Below, in pieces: positions 44,732 through 55,645 of a stretch of 64,000 bases of DNA (position 1 is the stretch's first letter; each line of letters begins with the position of its first letter). The translations under genes were made by a program, and so were the position numbers. A model generated the notes under the pieces. It was given only the letters and a program-made list of their open reading frames with translations. It was not told the DNA's origin and did not search any database. Source of the DNA: Methanobacterium sp. PtaB.Bin024. Lineage in GTDB: Archaea > Methanobacteriota > Methanobacteria > Methanobacteriales > Methanobacteriaceae. The stretch covers positions 63,501 through 127,500 of the forward strand of contig MVPY01000025.1 of the NCBI GenBank assembly GCA_002067065.1, in the 5' to 3' direction.

Positions 44732-45586
44732 TTATCGGGGTTTTAAAACACCAGTAGCCCTACGGGCAGCCCAGCACTGAATACAAACTCCTATGGGAAG
44801 TCCAGCAGTGTGGGTATCTGCATACTCTATTTTAACATCCAGTGCAGTTGTTTTTCCACCCATTCCCATGGGTCCAATGCCGGTGGAGTTGACCATTTCT
44901 AACATTTCTTTTTCGAGGTTGGCCATGCGTTCCTCAGAATGATGTTCTCCAATCTTCCGTAGAAGGGATTTTTTGGCCAGTTTAAGTGCCATATCTGATG
45001 ATCCGCCGATACCTACACCTACCACGATAGGAGGGCAGGGTTTACCGCCTGCAGCAAGCACAGTTTCCAGAACAAAGTCTTTAACACCCTCTACTCCTTC
45101 ACCAGGAAGAGCCATTTTAAGGGAGTTGTTGTTTTCAGAACCAAAGCCCTTGGGAAAAACGGTTATCTCCACGGAATCAGTGTTCACCAGCTCCACGTCA
45201 ATTTGTGGGATAAATCTTCCTGTGTTATTACCAGTGTTGCGACGGGTTAAAGGATCAACCACATTGGGACGCAGAGGAATCTCATCTGTGGCCCTTTTAA
45301 CTCCATTTATAATCCCTGCTATAATACCCTCATTACCATTTTCCACATCAATATTTCCACATTTAACAAAAAGTATAGGCAAACCAGTGTCCTGGCAGAG
45401 GGGAATTGCCATGTTTTCAGCGGCAGTTATGTTATCCAAAATAGCTTTGAGATTTAAAAGAGCAGTTTCGTCTTCTTCTATGTCATATGCAAATTTAAGA
45501 GCTTTTTTAACATCTTCTGGAAGTTTAATAACTGCTTCTTTAAATAAGCGACATACTTCCTTTTCCACCATTTCTTGGCTAATCAT
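44732..45586 (-). CDS. fumarate hydratase alpha subunit (class I, Fe-S)
   Basis: A 284-residue class I fumarase N-terminal subunit, part of the partial reductive TCA route from oxaloacetate. Cluster cysteines are in PLCQDTGLP, PCPPIVVGVGIGG and VCIQCWAARR. The beta subunit is encoded elsewhere. It lies 132 nt beyond the por cluster on the same strand, with a TATA-like TTTTTATAAA very near its start; a leaderless message is possible. Confidence 0.93.
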   Translation of the reverse strand: MISQEMVEKEVCRLFKEAVIKLPEDVKKALKFAYDIEEDETALLNLKAILDNITAAENMAIPLCQDTGLPILFVKCGNIDVENGNEGIIAGIINGVKRATDEIPLRPNVVDPLTRRNTGNNTGRFIPQIDVELVNTDSVEITVFPKGFGSENNNSLKMALPGEGVEGVKDFVLETVLAAGGKPCPPIVVGVGIGGSSDMALKLAKKSLLRKIGEHHSEERMANLEKEMLEMVNSTGIGPMGMGGKTTALDVKIEYADTHTAGLPIGVCIQCWAARRATGVLKPR

Positions 45587-45718
45587 AGAATCAGTTTATA
45601 AAAATTAAGTTATTTAAGTATTCAGTATAATTCTGTAGTTTTAATTTGTGTAAGTTCTCACAAAAAATTAATCAAAAATTAAGGATGATGGAATAAAAGG
45701 ATAAAAGGATGATCAAAA

Positions 45719-46150
45719 TTAGTATTTCATGATCATCTTGACTTTTTCCAGTTCTTTGGCTATGCGGTTCCGTTTATCACTTAATATGTCCTCTGAACTC
45801 ATTTTTAGAGCTTCTTTGGGACATACCGAAACACAGAGTGGTTCGTCACGGTCGATGCAGAGGTCGCATTTTCGGGCTATGCCACGTTCATCCAACTGTA
45901 TGGCTCCTATTGGACAGGCATCCCTGCAGAGTCCGCAGCCAATACAATCTTCTTCATGGATGATCACTGCACCTTCAACCTTTTCAATGGCCCCTTCAGG
46001 ACAGACAGTCATACACGGGGCACGATCTTCGGCACAGTGCAGACAGAACACTGGAACTCCATTGATTACTCTGATGGCGTTTTTGGGACATATGCGCTCG
46101 CATTTACCGCATTCATCACAAAGCTCAGGACTTGAAATAAGTTCCTTCAT
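45719..46150 (-). CDS. porF: 4Fe-4S protein PorF of the pyruvate oxidoreductase cluster
   Basis: A 143-residue polyferredoxin-type protein with four cluster motifs (CDECGKCERICP, CLHCAEDRAPCMTVCP, CIGCGLCRDACP, CDLCIDRDEPLCVSVCP). It is an electron carrier linked to pyruvate:ferredoxin oxidoreductase by constant gene position. Its ATG is 1 nt after the porE stop and preceded by GGAGG. Named after the methanogen cluster order. Confidence 0.9.
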   Translation of the reverse strand: MKELISSPELCDECGKCERICPKNAIRVINGVPVFCLHCAEDRAPCMTVCPEGAIEKVEGAVIIHEEDCIGCGLCRDACPIGAIQLDERGIARKCDLCIDRDEPLCVSVCPKEALKMSSEDILSDKRNRIAKELEKVKMIMKY

Positions 46151-46151
46151 A

Positions 46152-46655
46152 TTAGGCCTCCTTATCCAGTGCTTTTTTGGCCCGGGTGTTGGCAGTCATT
46201 ACATTGATAAGTTCTGAACTTTTTCGTTTCTTTTTACCTAAGCCGGTGATCTTCTCGATATGTTTGCGCTGTCTTTCTGCTTGCAACCTTTCAGTGTCCA
46301 CTTTGGTTATGGCTCTTTTGGAACAGGCTTTAATGCAGGCAGGTGTACCCAGATCGGGGCATTGATTACATTTATGAGCTTTTCGCTCGTGAATCACCAC
46401 TGCACCAAAGGGACAGACCATCATGCATAATCCACAGCCAATACACTTATCTTTATCAATACCTTCCTTGCTGATTGCATCGGTAGGGCAGATCATCTCA
46501 CAGGGTGCGTCTTCACACTGTTGGCAGATGATGGGATAAAAGGATCCTTCCACTTCCCTTACCAGAATCCCTGAAGTTCCATGGAGCTTGGCGCATGCTT
46601 CCTGGCAGTCCAGGCACCCATCACAGAGATCTGGCTGGATTACTATCTTTTCCAA
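46152..46655 (-). CDS. porE: 4Fe-4S protein PorE of the pyruvate oxidoreductase cluster
   Basis: A 167-residue iron-sulfur protein with four cluster motifs, beginning CDGCLDCQEACAKLHG and including CQQCEDAPCEMICP and CIGCGLCMMVCP. A basic tail of about 40 residues follows. The start codon is TTG with GGAGG 7 nt before it. Lies 11 nt after porB. It probably passes electrons to pyruvate oxidoreductase. Confidence 0.9.
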   Translation of the reverse strand: MEKIVIQPDLCDGCLDCQEACAKLHGTSGILVREVEGSFYPIICQQCEDAPCEMICPTDAISKEGIDKDKCIGCGLCMMVCPFGAVVIHERKAHKCNQCPDLGTPACIKACSKRAITKVDTERLQAERQRKHIEKITGLGKKKRKSSELINVMTANTRAKKALDKEA

Positions 46656-46666
46656 GGCTAAGCCTC

Positions 46667-47530
<864 letters not shown>

Positions 47531-48679
47531 TTAGACTTCCTCCTTTTTGAGTCCTATCCATTCAACTTCATGGGTGGGGTTTTTAGTTTTAGCAACTATT
47601 TCTCTGACATATTCAGGTGTTATGTCTCGTCCACCTAATCCTGCTATGAATCCATATACATCAGCATTGGTTTTTACTTTAATGTCATTGTAAAGCACTC
47701 CTCCCATTCCAAATGAGATGTTTTTATCTAATACAGCCACCTTGGATGCTTTTTCCAGGATTTCTTTCAACTCTTTGGTAGGGAAGGGACGGAACACTCT
47801 CAGTTTTAATAGTCCTACTTTTTCTCCTTCATCTCTAAGACTATCTATAACATCCTTTATAGTACCACAAACAGATCCCATGGCCACTATGATGATTTCT
47901 GCATCATCGCATCGGTATGGTTCAACAAAGTCATATTCTCTGCCGAATATTTCTGCAAACTCTTTATTCGCCTTAGCTATGACTCCTTTTGATCGTTCCA
48001 TTGCCGCTTCTATGGCGTAACGTGCTTCCATGTAATATTCAGGGTCGGTGAAAGTACCGATGGACATGGGATTTTCAGGGTCAAGGAAGACATATGGTTT
48101 GTAAGGTGGTAAGAACTGATCTACCTCTTCCTGACTGGGCACATCCAGTGGTTCTACAGTGTGGGTTAGGAAATATCCATCAATACAGACCATGCATGGT
48201 AAGAGTACGTCACGATCTTCTGCTACACGGTAAGCTATAAGAACTGAATCCAGTGCTTCTTGAGCATTTTCTGCGTATATCTGCAGCCATCCGGAGTCAC
48301 GTTCAGATATAGTGTCCTGTTGGTCGTTCCATATGCTCAGTGGTGCAGATAGTGATCGGTTAGCATCCACTAATACAATGGGACTCCTCATACCTGCAGC
48401 TGCAAAGAGAATCTCGTGCATCAGGGCCAAACCCTGGGAGGAGGTAGCACTGAATACTCGAACTCCTGCTCCAGAAGCACCTACTGCGGCACTGATGGCA
48501 CTGTGTTCTGATTCTACTCGGATATACTCAGCTTTCAGGTCACCATCTGCCACGAACTGGGCCAGGTATTCAGATATTGTGGTTTGAGGGGTTATGGGAT
48601 AAACAGGAACTACTTGTGGTTTGGCTAATTTAACAGCTTCTGCAACGGATCGGTTGGCAGTGAAAACTTTTTTAACCAT
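47531..48679 (-). CDS. porA: pyruvate:ferredoxin oxidoreductase alpha subunit
   Basis: PorA, the largest subunit (382 residues), supplies the pyrimidine-binding domain. It contains VYPITPQTTISEYLA, the conserved YIRVESEHSAISAAVGAS and FSATSSQGLALMHEILF segments, and a domain II ending with GLGGRDITPE. The gene begins 1 nt after porD. GAGAGGATAAC precedes the ATG. Confidence 0.96.
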   Translation of the reverse strand: MVKKVFTANRSVAEAVKLAKPQVVPVYPITPQTTISEYLAQFVADGDLKAEYIRVESEHSAISAAVGASGAGVRVFSATSSQGLALMHEILFAAAGMRSPIVLVDANRSLSAPLSIWNDQQDTISERDSGWLQIYAENAQEALDSVLIAYRVAEDRDVLLPCMVCIDGYFLTHTVEPLDVPSQEEVDQFLPPYKPYVFLDPENPMSIGTFTDPEYYMEARYAIEAAMERSKGVIAKANKEFAEIFGREYDFVEPYRCDDAEIIIVAMGSVCGTIKDVIDSLRDEGEKVGLLKLRVFRPFPTKELKEILEKASKVAVLDKNISFGMGGVLYNDIKVKTNADVYGFIAGLGGRDITPEYVREIVAKTKNPTHEVEWIGLKKEEV

Positions 48680-48680
48680 G

Positions 48681-48923
48681 TTATCCTCTCTCCATTTTTA
48701 TAGCTTTAACTGGGCATTCTTCAGCACATATGCCACAGCCTTTACAGTAATCATAATCTATATCATAATCCTTGTTTATGCACCCTTCAGGACAGAAAAG
48801 AACACAATTCTCACAATCAATACATTTTTCCTTATCGAGAATGGGTTTAAAGGTTCTCCAGCTTCCAGTTTTGTTATTTCGGGTGCTTCCTGGTTCTTTA
48901 ACACACGCTCCAATGTTTACCAT
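48681..48923 (-). CDS. porD: pyruvate:ferredoxin oxidoreductase delta (ferredoxin) subunit
   Basis: An 80-residue 2x[4Fe-4S] ferredoxin subunit with CIDCENCVLFCPEGC and CKGCGICAEECP. The N-terminal GSWRTFKPILD segment is typical of PorD. GGTGAT precedes the ATG. Order C-D-A-B is the archaeal pattern. Confidence 0.96.
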   Translation of the reverse strand: MVNIGACVKEPGSTRNNKTGSWRTFKPILDKEKCIDCENCVLFCPEGCINKDYDIDYDYCKGCGICAEECPVKAIKMERG

Positions 48924-48941
48924 TAGATCACCTTTTGATTG

Positions 48942-49821
<880 letters not shown>

Positions 49822-51399
49822 ATGAAAATAATTATAATAACAGGTGAACTTGCAAGTTCCCTGGTGCATGGTGCATCTTTAAAATCTGAACATGATGTTC
49901 AGGTACACGTGGTTAACACACCAATTGCTGCTTTTTTAACTCCCAAAAAAATGATTGAGGAATTACAAGCTTTACCTGCAAATGAATTAGAATCAGTGGA
50001 CATGATCATTACTCCCGGTCTCATCCGAAAGGATGTGAGTCCCATTGAGGAAGAAATAGGAATACCTGCCTACAAAGGATCCACCGATGCTGCTGATCTG
50101 GATATTGTTCTGGAAATGGTTGATAAACTGGATTTATCCACAAAAAAATCAGCAGACAAACTCATCGAGGAAGAACAAAGAAGAAGAGCACTAAAATATA
50201 TTACTGACTTCGAAAATGATAATGAAAACACCAAAAAACTCCTGAAAAAGCCTGGAAATATTCTAGTAGGTGGTTTGCCTGTTGGTGAAGATTTTCCCAT
50301 GAGAGTACTGGCTGAAATAGCCAATGCACCTCTCTTAAGCCATGAAGAACTTCTAAAACGTGCCGAGTATTTTGTTAAATCAGGAGCAGGTATGGTGGAT
50401 ATTGGAATGATAGCCGGAGAAAACATGGCATCTAAAATACCACCAATGGTGAAACTTTTAAAAGAGAAATTGGACGTGCCTGTAAGTATAGACACATTAC
50501 AACCAGAAGAAATCAAGGTTGCAGTGGATGCAGGAGTGGACATGGTTTTAAGCTTGGATCATGGGAACTACCAGGAAGTTCTGCCGTTTCTTGCTGAAAA
50601 AAACATACCTGCAGTTATCTTACCAACAGATTATCAGAATGGATGGGTACCTGAAACCATTGAAGAACGTGTTAACTCTTTAATAGATTTAAAAAGGAAA
50701 TGTAACAGAATAAATGTCATAGCCGACCCTATACTGGACCCTCTTAACAGTAAGAGCATGGTAGATTCAATCATGGCTTGTAGGAAGTTCAAAGAAGAGG
50801 TTGGGGCAGAAGGATGTCCCATTTTCTTTGGTATTGGAAACGTCACCGAACTTTTAGATGTTGATTCAGTGGGTGTTAACGCTCTTCTTGCAGGAATAGC
50901 TATGGAACTTAGGGCTAGCGTTCTTTTCACTCCTGAAGAGAGTGGAAAAACTGTGGGGAGTGTGAAAGAACTAGCAGTTTCATCGAAAATGATGTTCCTG
51001 GCTAAAATGAGAGGATCTATCCCTAAAGATTTAGGTATCAATCTACTGGTCTTTAAGGATAAACGTAGAGGAGAGCCAATTCAGGAGGAAGTGGACGCTC
51101 CGGAGATAGATGGAATGGCGAATTATAAATTTGTACAGGATCCGGCAGGTAGTTTTAAAATTAGCCTCATTGATGGGAGAATCATGACAGTTCACTACCA
51201 GAAAATGCAGCCCACTCTGGTAATTTATGGGCAGACTGCTAAGGCAATTTATGATGAAATAATCAAAAGACAACTGGTTTCAAGGATTGAACATGCTGCC
51301 TATTTGGGTCAGGAACTTCAGAAGGCGGAGGATGCACTTAAACTTGGCAAAAATTATGTTCAGGATTTCCCTATCTTCCATAAGTTTATGGAGTACTAG
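49822..51399 (+). CDS. dihydropteroate synthase-like protein (archaeal, tetrahydromethanopterin pathway)
   Basis: A 525-residue protein of the methanogen dihydropteroate-synthase-related family. Residues 1-145 form an N-terminal alpha/beta domain (GELASSLVHGAS). The central TIM barrel (about 150-395) has the pterin-synthase pattern SGAGMVDIGMIAGE and VSIDTLQPEEIKVAVDAGVDMVLSLD. The C-terminal domain (about 400-525) is specific to this family. It is the candidate enzyme joining pterin and the aminobenzoate-derived unit in methanopterin synthesis; direct proof cannot come from the sequence. Confidence 0.88.
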   Translation: MKIIIITGELASSLVHGASLKSEHDVQVHVVNTPIAAFLTPKKMIEELQALPANELESVDMIITPGLIRKDVSPIEEEIGIPAYKGSTDAADLDIVLEMVDKLDLSTKKSADKLIEEEQRRRALKYITDFENDNENTKKLLKKPGNILVGGLPVGEDFPMRVLAEIANAPLLSHEELLKRAEYFVKSGAGMVDIGMIAGENMASKIPPMVKLLKEKLDVPVSIDTLQPEEIKVAVDAGVDMVLSLDHGNYQEVLPFLAEKNIPAVILPTDYQNGWVPETIEERVNSLIDLKRKCNRINVIADPILDPLNSKSMVDSIMACRKFKEEVGAEGCPIFFGIGNVTELLDVDSVGVNALLAGIAMELRASVLFTPEESGKTVGSVKELAVSSKMMFLAKMRGSIPKDLGINLLVFKDKRRGEPIQEEVDAPEIDGMANYKFVQDPAGSFKISLIDGRIMTVHYQKMQPTLVIYGQTAKAIYDEIIKRQLVSRIEHAAYLGQELQKAEDALKLGKNYVQDFPIFHKFMEY

Positions 51400-51408
51400 G
51401 TTCAGATG

Positions 51409-51435
51409 AATTTCATGTATAAAATTTCATGTATA
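51409..51435. repeat. 13-nt direct repeat, period 14, after the DHPS-like gene
   Basis: AATTTCATGTATA occurs at 51409-51421 and 51423-51435, starting 10 nt after the stop codon. Confidence 0.7.
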
Positions 51436-51558
51436 GGTATGTAAGGTGTTGTTTCAAGTTATGCATAAGCATTGTTTGAATTCTTAGTTTACTATTTATT
51501 ATATTAAAAGAATGGTTGAGCAAATTAGAAGTTGACAGTATTACAGGAGCATATTTGA

Positions 51559-52476
51559 ATGGATCTTTGCGATAAATGTGGGAACCCCCAGATCATAATC
51601 AAGAAAAAGCAATCGGGGCAGATGCTTTGCCAAGAATGTTTCATAAAATCCACTAATGAAAAGGTCTTGAAAGATATTCGCAGACAAAAACTTATAGAAA
51701 AGGGAGATAAAGTTCTCGTTGCACTGTCAGGTGGTAAAGATAGTGTAATGGTTTTGGACATACTCAATAATCTCCGAAAAAGGCGAATCATTGACCTGAT
51801 GGCAGTAACCATTGATGAAGGAATTGGTGGCTACAGAGAAGACGGAGTAAGGATCGCTGCTCTAAACGCAGAGAGAATAGGGGTTAACCACAAAATCGTA
51901 TCATTTAAAGAATACATTGGCCATACTCTGGATGATATAATGGCAGATTCAGTTGATAGAAATGCCTGCACTTACTGTGGTGTGTTCAGAAGATGGATTT
52001 TAAATCAGGTTGCAAGAGAAGAGGGTGCAAATAAAATAGCCACCGGACACAACTTAGATGATGAAACCCAATCCATACTGATGAACTATCTGGAGGGAAA
52101 CATACAAAACTTAACACGCATTGGAGTCAAATCCCAATCCAATTATGAAGGTTTCACAGTTAAAATAAAACCACTCAGAGAAATTCCAGAGAAAGAAACA
52201 GCACTCTACGCGATAGCCAGGAATCTACCAGTGCATCTGGCTGGCTGCCCCTATGCAGGGGATTCTTTCCGGGCAAAAATAGGAACATTCCTTAAACAGA
52301 TAAGCAAGGACCATCCCACCATCATGTACTCCACTTTAAGGGGTTTTGATAAAATCAAACCTGTACTCAAAGAAGAATTCTCCAAGACAGTTCCCATGGA
52401 AGTTTGTCAAGATTGCGGAGAACCATCCACTGGCAAAATCTGCAAAGCCTGCAGTTTCCGCAGGTTATGGGATTAA
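51559..52476 (+). CDS. tRNA 2-thiolation protein, NcsA/TtuA family
   Basis: A 305-residue PP-loop ATPase that thiolates wobble or T-loop uridines of tRNA. The ATP site is SGGKDS at 57-62. It has an N-terminal CDKC/CQEC zinc ribbon, the catalytic ACTYCG pair near 141, a conserved ATGHNLDDE, and a C-terminal CQDCGEP/CKAC ribbon. GGAG precedes the ATG. A sulfur-carrier gene lies 150 nt downstream, consistent with its likely sulfur donor. Confidence 0.9.
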   Translation: MDLCDKCGNPQIIIKKKQSGQMLCQECFIKSTNEKVLKDIRRQKLIEKGDKVLVALSGGKDSVMVLDILNNLRKRRIIDLMAVTIDEGIGGYREDGVRIAALNAERIGVNHKIVSFKEYIGHTLDDIMADSVDRNACTYCGVFRRWILNQVAREEGANKIATGHNLDDETQSILMNYLEGNIQNLTRIGVKSQSNYEGFTVKIKPLREIPEKETALYAIARNLPVHLAGCPYAGDSFRAKIGTFLKQISKDHPTIMYSTLRGFDKIKPVLKEEFSKTVPMEVCQDCGEPSTGKICKACSFRRLWD

Positions 52477-52626
52477 TAAATAGTGAATTATCTAAAAGTA
52501 ATGAATTTATTTAAATAGTAATCCCATAAATTATAACTCCAATCACATCATATCTTAAATATCCTAAAAAATAGCATATTATTAATACTTACGGGGTTCT
52601 TACTACTTACAAAGGATTTGAAGAAA

Positions 52627-52827
52627 ATGGAAGTAACAGTTATCATAGGAGAAGATGAAAAAAAATTGGATGTTGATGAAGGAAAAACAGTCAGAAACTT
52701 ACTCCAGATGATAGAAATACCTGTAGAGACAGTTGTGGTTAAAAAAAATAAGGCAATCATCATTGAAGAAGAACCACTTGAAGATGGAGACATCATTGAA
52801 GTAATAAGGGTAATCTATGGTGGATAG
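52627..52827 (+). CDS. MoaD/ThiS-like ubiquitin-fold sulfur carrier
   Basis: A 66-residue beta-grasp protein ending in the required Gly-Gly (IRVIYGG). The fold pattern is VTVIIGEDEKKL, then DEGKTVRNLLQMI, then DGDIIEVIRV. It is the right size for a SAMP/TtuB-type carrier. The ATG at 52627 is preferred over the TTG at 52618. Its last codons overlap by 11 nt the start of the site-2 protease gene, so the two are coupled. Probably hands sulfur to the upstream thiolase. Confidence 0.88.
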   Translation: MEVTVIIGEDEKKLDVDEGKTVRNLLQMIEIPVETVVVKKNKAIIIEEEPLEDGDIIEVIRVIYGG

Positions 52828-53923
52828 TCAACCTGGAAATGTATCTGCGGATGATTTTCACTTGATTGAACAATCAATTTCGCACCATTTTCCATTAATC
52901 GGATTTTTCAATGGTGAAGATGGTAAAGAATCTTATTTTATTGTGGGAGATTATAATCCCCAAAGTTTCCAGGCATTAGTAAGTGAACTCGGTGAACAGG
53001 GTCTTGTTCCATATATAAATCCTGCTGGTAACTATTACAAAATAAACCTGGGTAAAAAACAGGAAAAAGGCAAATCTAAAATACATTTAAACATCATTCT
53101 ACTTCTGGCTACTATATGTACCACCCTATTTGCAGGGTACCTGCTGGGTGAAGGGGATATTTGGAAAGCAATTGCCTTTTCAGTTGCATTACTTGCCATT
53201 ATTGGTGCTCATGAAACAGCCCATTATTTTGCAGCGCGTAAACATGGAGTACATGCCACATTACCCTACTTTATTCCTGCACCAACCATAATTGGAACTT
53301 TTGGAGCGGTTATAAATGTAAAATCTCCTATACCCACTAGAAAAGCTTTATTTGATCTGGGGTACAGCGGTCCTATTGCAGGATTTATTGTTGCCATCCC
53401 TGTGCTCTTAATTGGACTAAAACTTTCTACATTAACAGTAAGTCCTGATGCTGCCATACTTTTCATACCACCACCCATCATGGAGTTTTTAAGTTACATA
53501 ACGGCCCCCACAACCACGCCAGATCAGATGTTTATGGATTATTTAACTTATATGGTGAATCCTACAAACACATCGGATCAAACATTAATGTTACATCCTG
53601 TAGCATTTGCAGGATGGGTGGGAATACTCGTAACCATGCTTAACTTGATGCCAGTTGCATTCCTTGATGGAGGGCACATATCCCGGTCTCTTTTCGGGCA
53701 AAATTTACACAAAATAATTTCAATCATAGGAATAATGATAACCACGATACTGGGATGGTATGTGATGGCCGTACTCATGGTCCTTATTTTCTTCATGGGA
53801 AAGAGTCATCCCGGTGCTATGGATAATGTCGCCCCAATTAATCGTAATCGAAAGATAATAGCAGTGTTGATGTTTGTAATTTTAATTTTATGCCTTTCAC
53901 CAGCTCCGGGCAGTACTTTATGA
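52817..53923 (+). CDS. site-2 protease (M50) family membrane metalloprotease with N-terminal domain
   Basis: A 368-residue intramembrane protease. Residues 1-85 are a soluble cytoplasmic domain that is not part of the core. HETAH (132-136) and LDGGH (Asp 284) give the zinc ligands. GTFGAVI near 160 matches EGY1-type members of the family. About seven hydrophobic segments. It overlaps the sulfur-carrier gene by 11 nt. Substrate unknown. Confidence 0.9.
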   Translation: MVDSQPGNVSADDFHLIEQSISHHFPLIGFFNGEDGKESYFIVGDYNPQSFQALVSELGEQGLVPYINPAGNYYKINLGKKQEKGKSKIHLNIILLLATICTTLFAGYLLGEGDIWKAIAFSVALLAIIGAHETAHYFAARKHGVHATLPYFIPAPTIIGTFGAVINVKSPIPTRKALFDLGYSGPIAGFIVAIPVLLIGLKLSTLTVSPDAAILFIPPPIMEFLSYITAPTTTPDQMFMDYLTYMVNPTNTSDQTLMLHPVAFAGWVGILVTMLNLMPVAFLDGGHISRSLFGQNLHKIISIIGIMITTILGWYVMAVLMVLIFFMGKSHPGAMDNVAPINRNRKIIAVLMFVILILCLSPAPGSTL

Positions 53924-54044
53924 TAAATACCATAGACTTGAAATTAAAGTATATTAAGTAATTTTAGGTCAATTTAATGAAATCAAATCTAATAAAATAA
54001 ATTAAATCTGTTAAATCTGACAAAATCAATAATAAGGTGATAAA

Positions 54045-54908
54045 TTGAAAGTTCACTATGAATGCGCATCCTGTTTCCTGCGCCAGGCAAGAGAAGCCCT
54101 GGATCTGGCAACAGATGATGAAGATCTTAAAATGCAAGTCACAGAAAAAATAAACCAAATATTATGCAGCGAATTTCGGAAAGGAGCCGTGTCTAATCAG
54201 ATAGGCACCAAGATCCATCGTACCATCAAAAAAGAGACAGGAAATCCAGATCCATACCATGATTTACGGGTAAAATCTGATGAAATTGCCCTTCAATTCC
54301 TGCCTCAAGTGGAAAAGTTAATAAAGAATGATAAATCGCTTAAAAATTATCTTAAAGTAGCTATAACTGGAAATATCCTGGATTTTGGGGCGTTAGGGCT
54401 GAAATCAGATATTGGGGGTCTGGTAATATCTACAGTAGAAAAGGATCTCTCCATTGATCACACATGCCAACTGGAAGAAGAACTCAAAAAAGCCAATACC
54501 GTTCTTTATCTGGCTGACAATGTGGGTGAAGTAGTATTTGACAAGTTACTCATTAAAAAACTTCAGGAATATGATGTTAAAGTCACAGTAGCCCTTAAAA
54601 AAGATCCGATTCTCAACGATGCCTGCCTGAAGGAAGCATTGGATGTAGGTCTTGATGAAGTAGCAAGATTAATAACCACTGGTACAGACTCTATAGGGGT
54701 AATTTACCATGATCTTTCCCCTGATTTCAAACAAGAATTTGAAGAGGCTGATCTGGTCATAGCCAAGGGTTTGGGCAACTATGAAGGTCTGACTGAGATG
54801 GATCTGGGCGATAAACCAGTATTTTGTCTTTTAAATGTCAAATGTCAGCCAATTGCAAGGGATATTCCGGCTGAGCTTGGTGGGAATGTGGTTTTGAAGT
54901 TGAATTAA
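54045..54908 (+). CDS. DUF89 (ARMT1-like) damage-control phosphatase family protein
   Basis: A 287-residue DUF89 protein. It begins with CASCFLRQAREALDLA, and holds the metal and substrate motifs GNILDFGALG (about 106), LADNVGEVVFDKLLI (about 160) and the C-terminal AKGLGNYEGLTE (about 238). Family members hydrolyse harmful sugar or cofactor phosphates in a metal-dependent way. The start is TTG with GGTGAT just upstream. Its substrate here is unknown. Confidence 0.9.
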   Translation: MKVHYECASCFLRQAREALDLATDDEDLKMQVTEKINQILCSEFRKGAVSNQIGTKIHRTIKKETGNPDPYHDLRVKSDEIALQFLPQVEKLIKNDKSLKNYLKVAITGNILDFGALGLKSDIGGLVISTVEKDLSIDHTCQLEEELKKANTVLYLADNVGEVVFDKLLIKKLQEYDVKVTVALKKDPILNDACLKEALDVGLDEVARLITTGTDSIGVIYHDLSPDFKQEFEEADLVIAKGLGNYEGLTEMDLGDKPVFCLLNVKCQPIARDIPAELGGNVVLKLN

Positions 54909-55079
54909 TTGAAAAATAATGAACTATTAAAGGTGTGCCAGGTTTTTTTTGCTGATGGATTTTTGCAAAACTTCTTCTGTAGAATGCACAGTTATTTAAC
55001 ACTGGCCTTGGTTAAGAATTAAATTTCATAATTTAAGGTTAAGACAAAATATATTAAACCATGAAAATAAGGATAAAGC

Positions 55080-55508
55080 ATGGATAAATATATTATAGGG
55101 ATAGCAGTTATTTTAGTGGCTTTGATAGGAGTAGTGGTTGCTCTTTCTAATTCAACAGACAGTCAAATGAAAGATACAACAACATCCTCTCTTCAATGGG
55201 GCACAGATCTAGATCAGGCCATGCAAGAAGCAAAAAATACTGATAAAAACATATTTGTGGATTTCTATGCGGACTGGTGTTCTTATTGTGGGGAAATGGA
55301 TGAAGTAACCTATACTGATCCACAAGTTGTTGAAAAATTAACGCAAAATTACGTGTTAGTAAAAATTAATGTGGATGATAATCCGGATCTAAGTTCACAG
55401 TACCAAGCCTACAGTCTTCCCACCATGGTAATACTGGATTCTGATGGTAATGAAATAAACAGGATCATTGGCTATCAAACCCCGGAACAACTCTTAGATC
55501 AGATTTAA
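55080..55508 (+). CDS. membrane-anchored thioredoxin-like protein
   Basis: A 142-residue protein with an N-terminal membrane anchor (about 4-23) and a thioredoxin domain facing out of the cell. The redox motif is DWCSYCGEM near 68-71, and the cis-proline is in YSLPTMV. It resembles the C-terminal domain of DsbD. The adjacent CcdA-like gene, 137 nt downstream, could feed it with electrons across the membrane. Confidence 0.9.
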   Translation: MDKYIIGIAVILVALIGVVVALSNSTDSQMKDTTTSSLQWGTDLDQAMQEAKNTDKNIFVDFYADWCSYCGEMDEVTYTDPQVVEKLTQNYVLVKINVDDNPDLSSQYQAYSLPTMVILDSDGNEINRIIGYQTPEQLLDQI

Positions 55509-55645
55509 GAGATTAATTACCCTAAAACTTTACCAGATGTGAATATTAATTGGATTTAATCAGAATCTCATCAAAATTTTATCAGTTTATTAGACATCAT
55601 ATAGTTTAGGTACTTCGCTAGTTAGGGATGGTTCAGGGGATAAAA

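Noticed and set aside
45729..46217. 162-codon plus-strand frame across porF/porE
   Set aside because: Antisense to two clear ferredoxin genes; low-complexity shadow.
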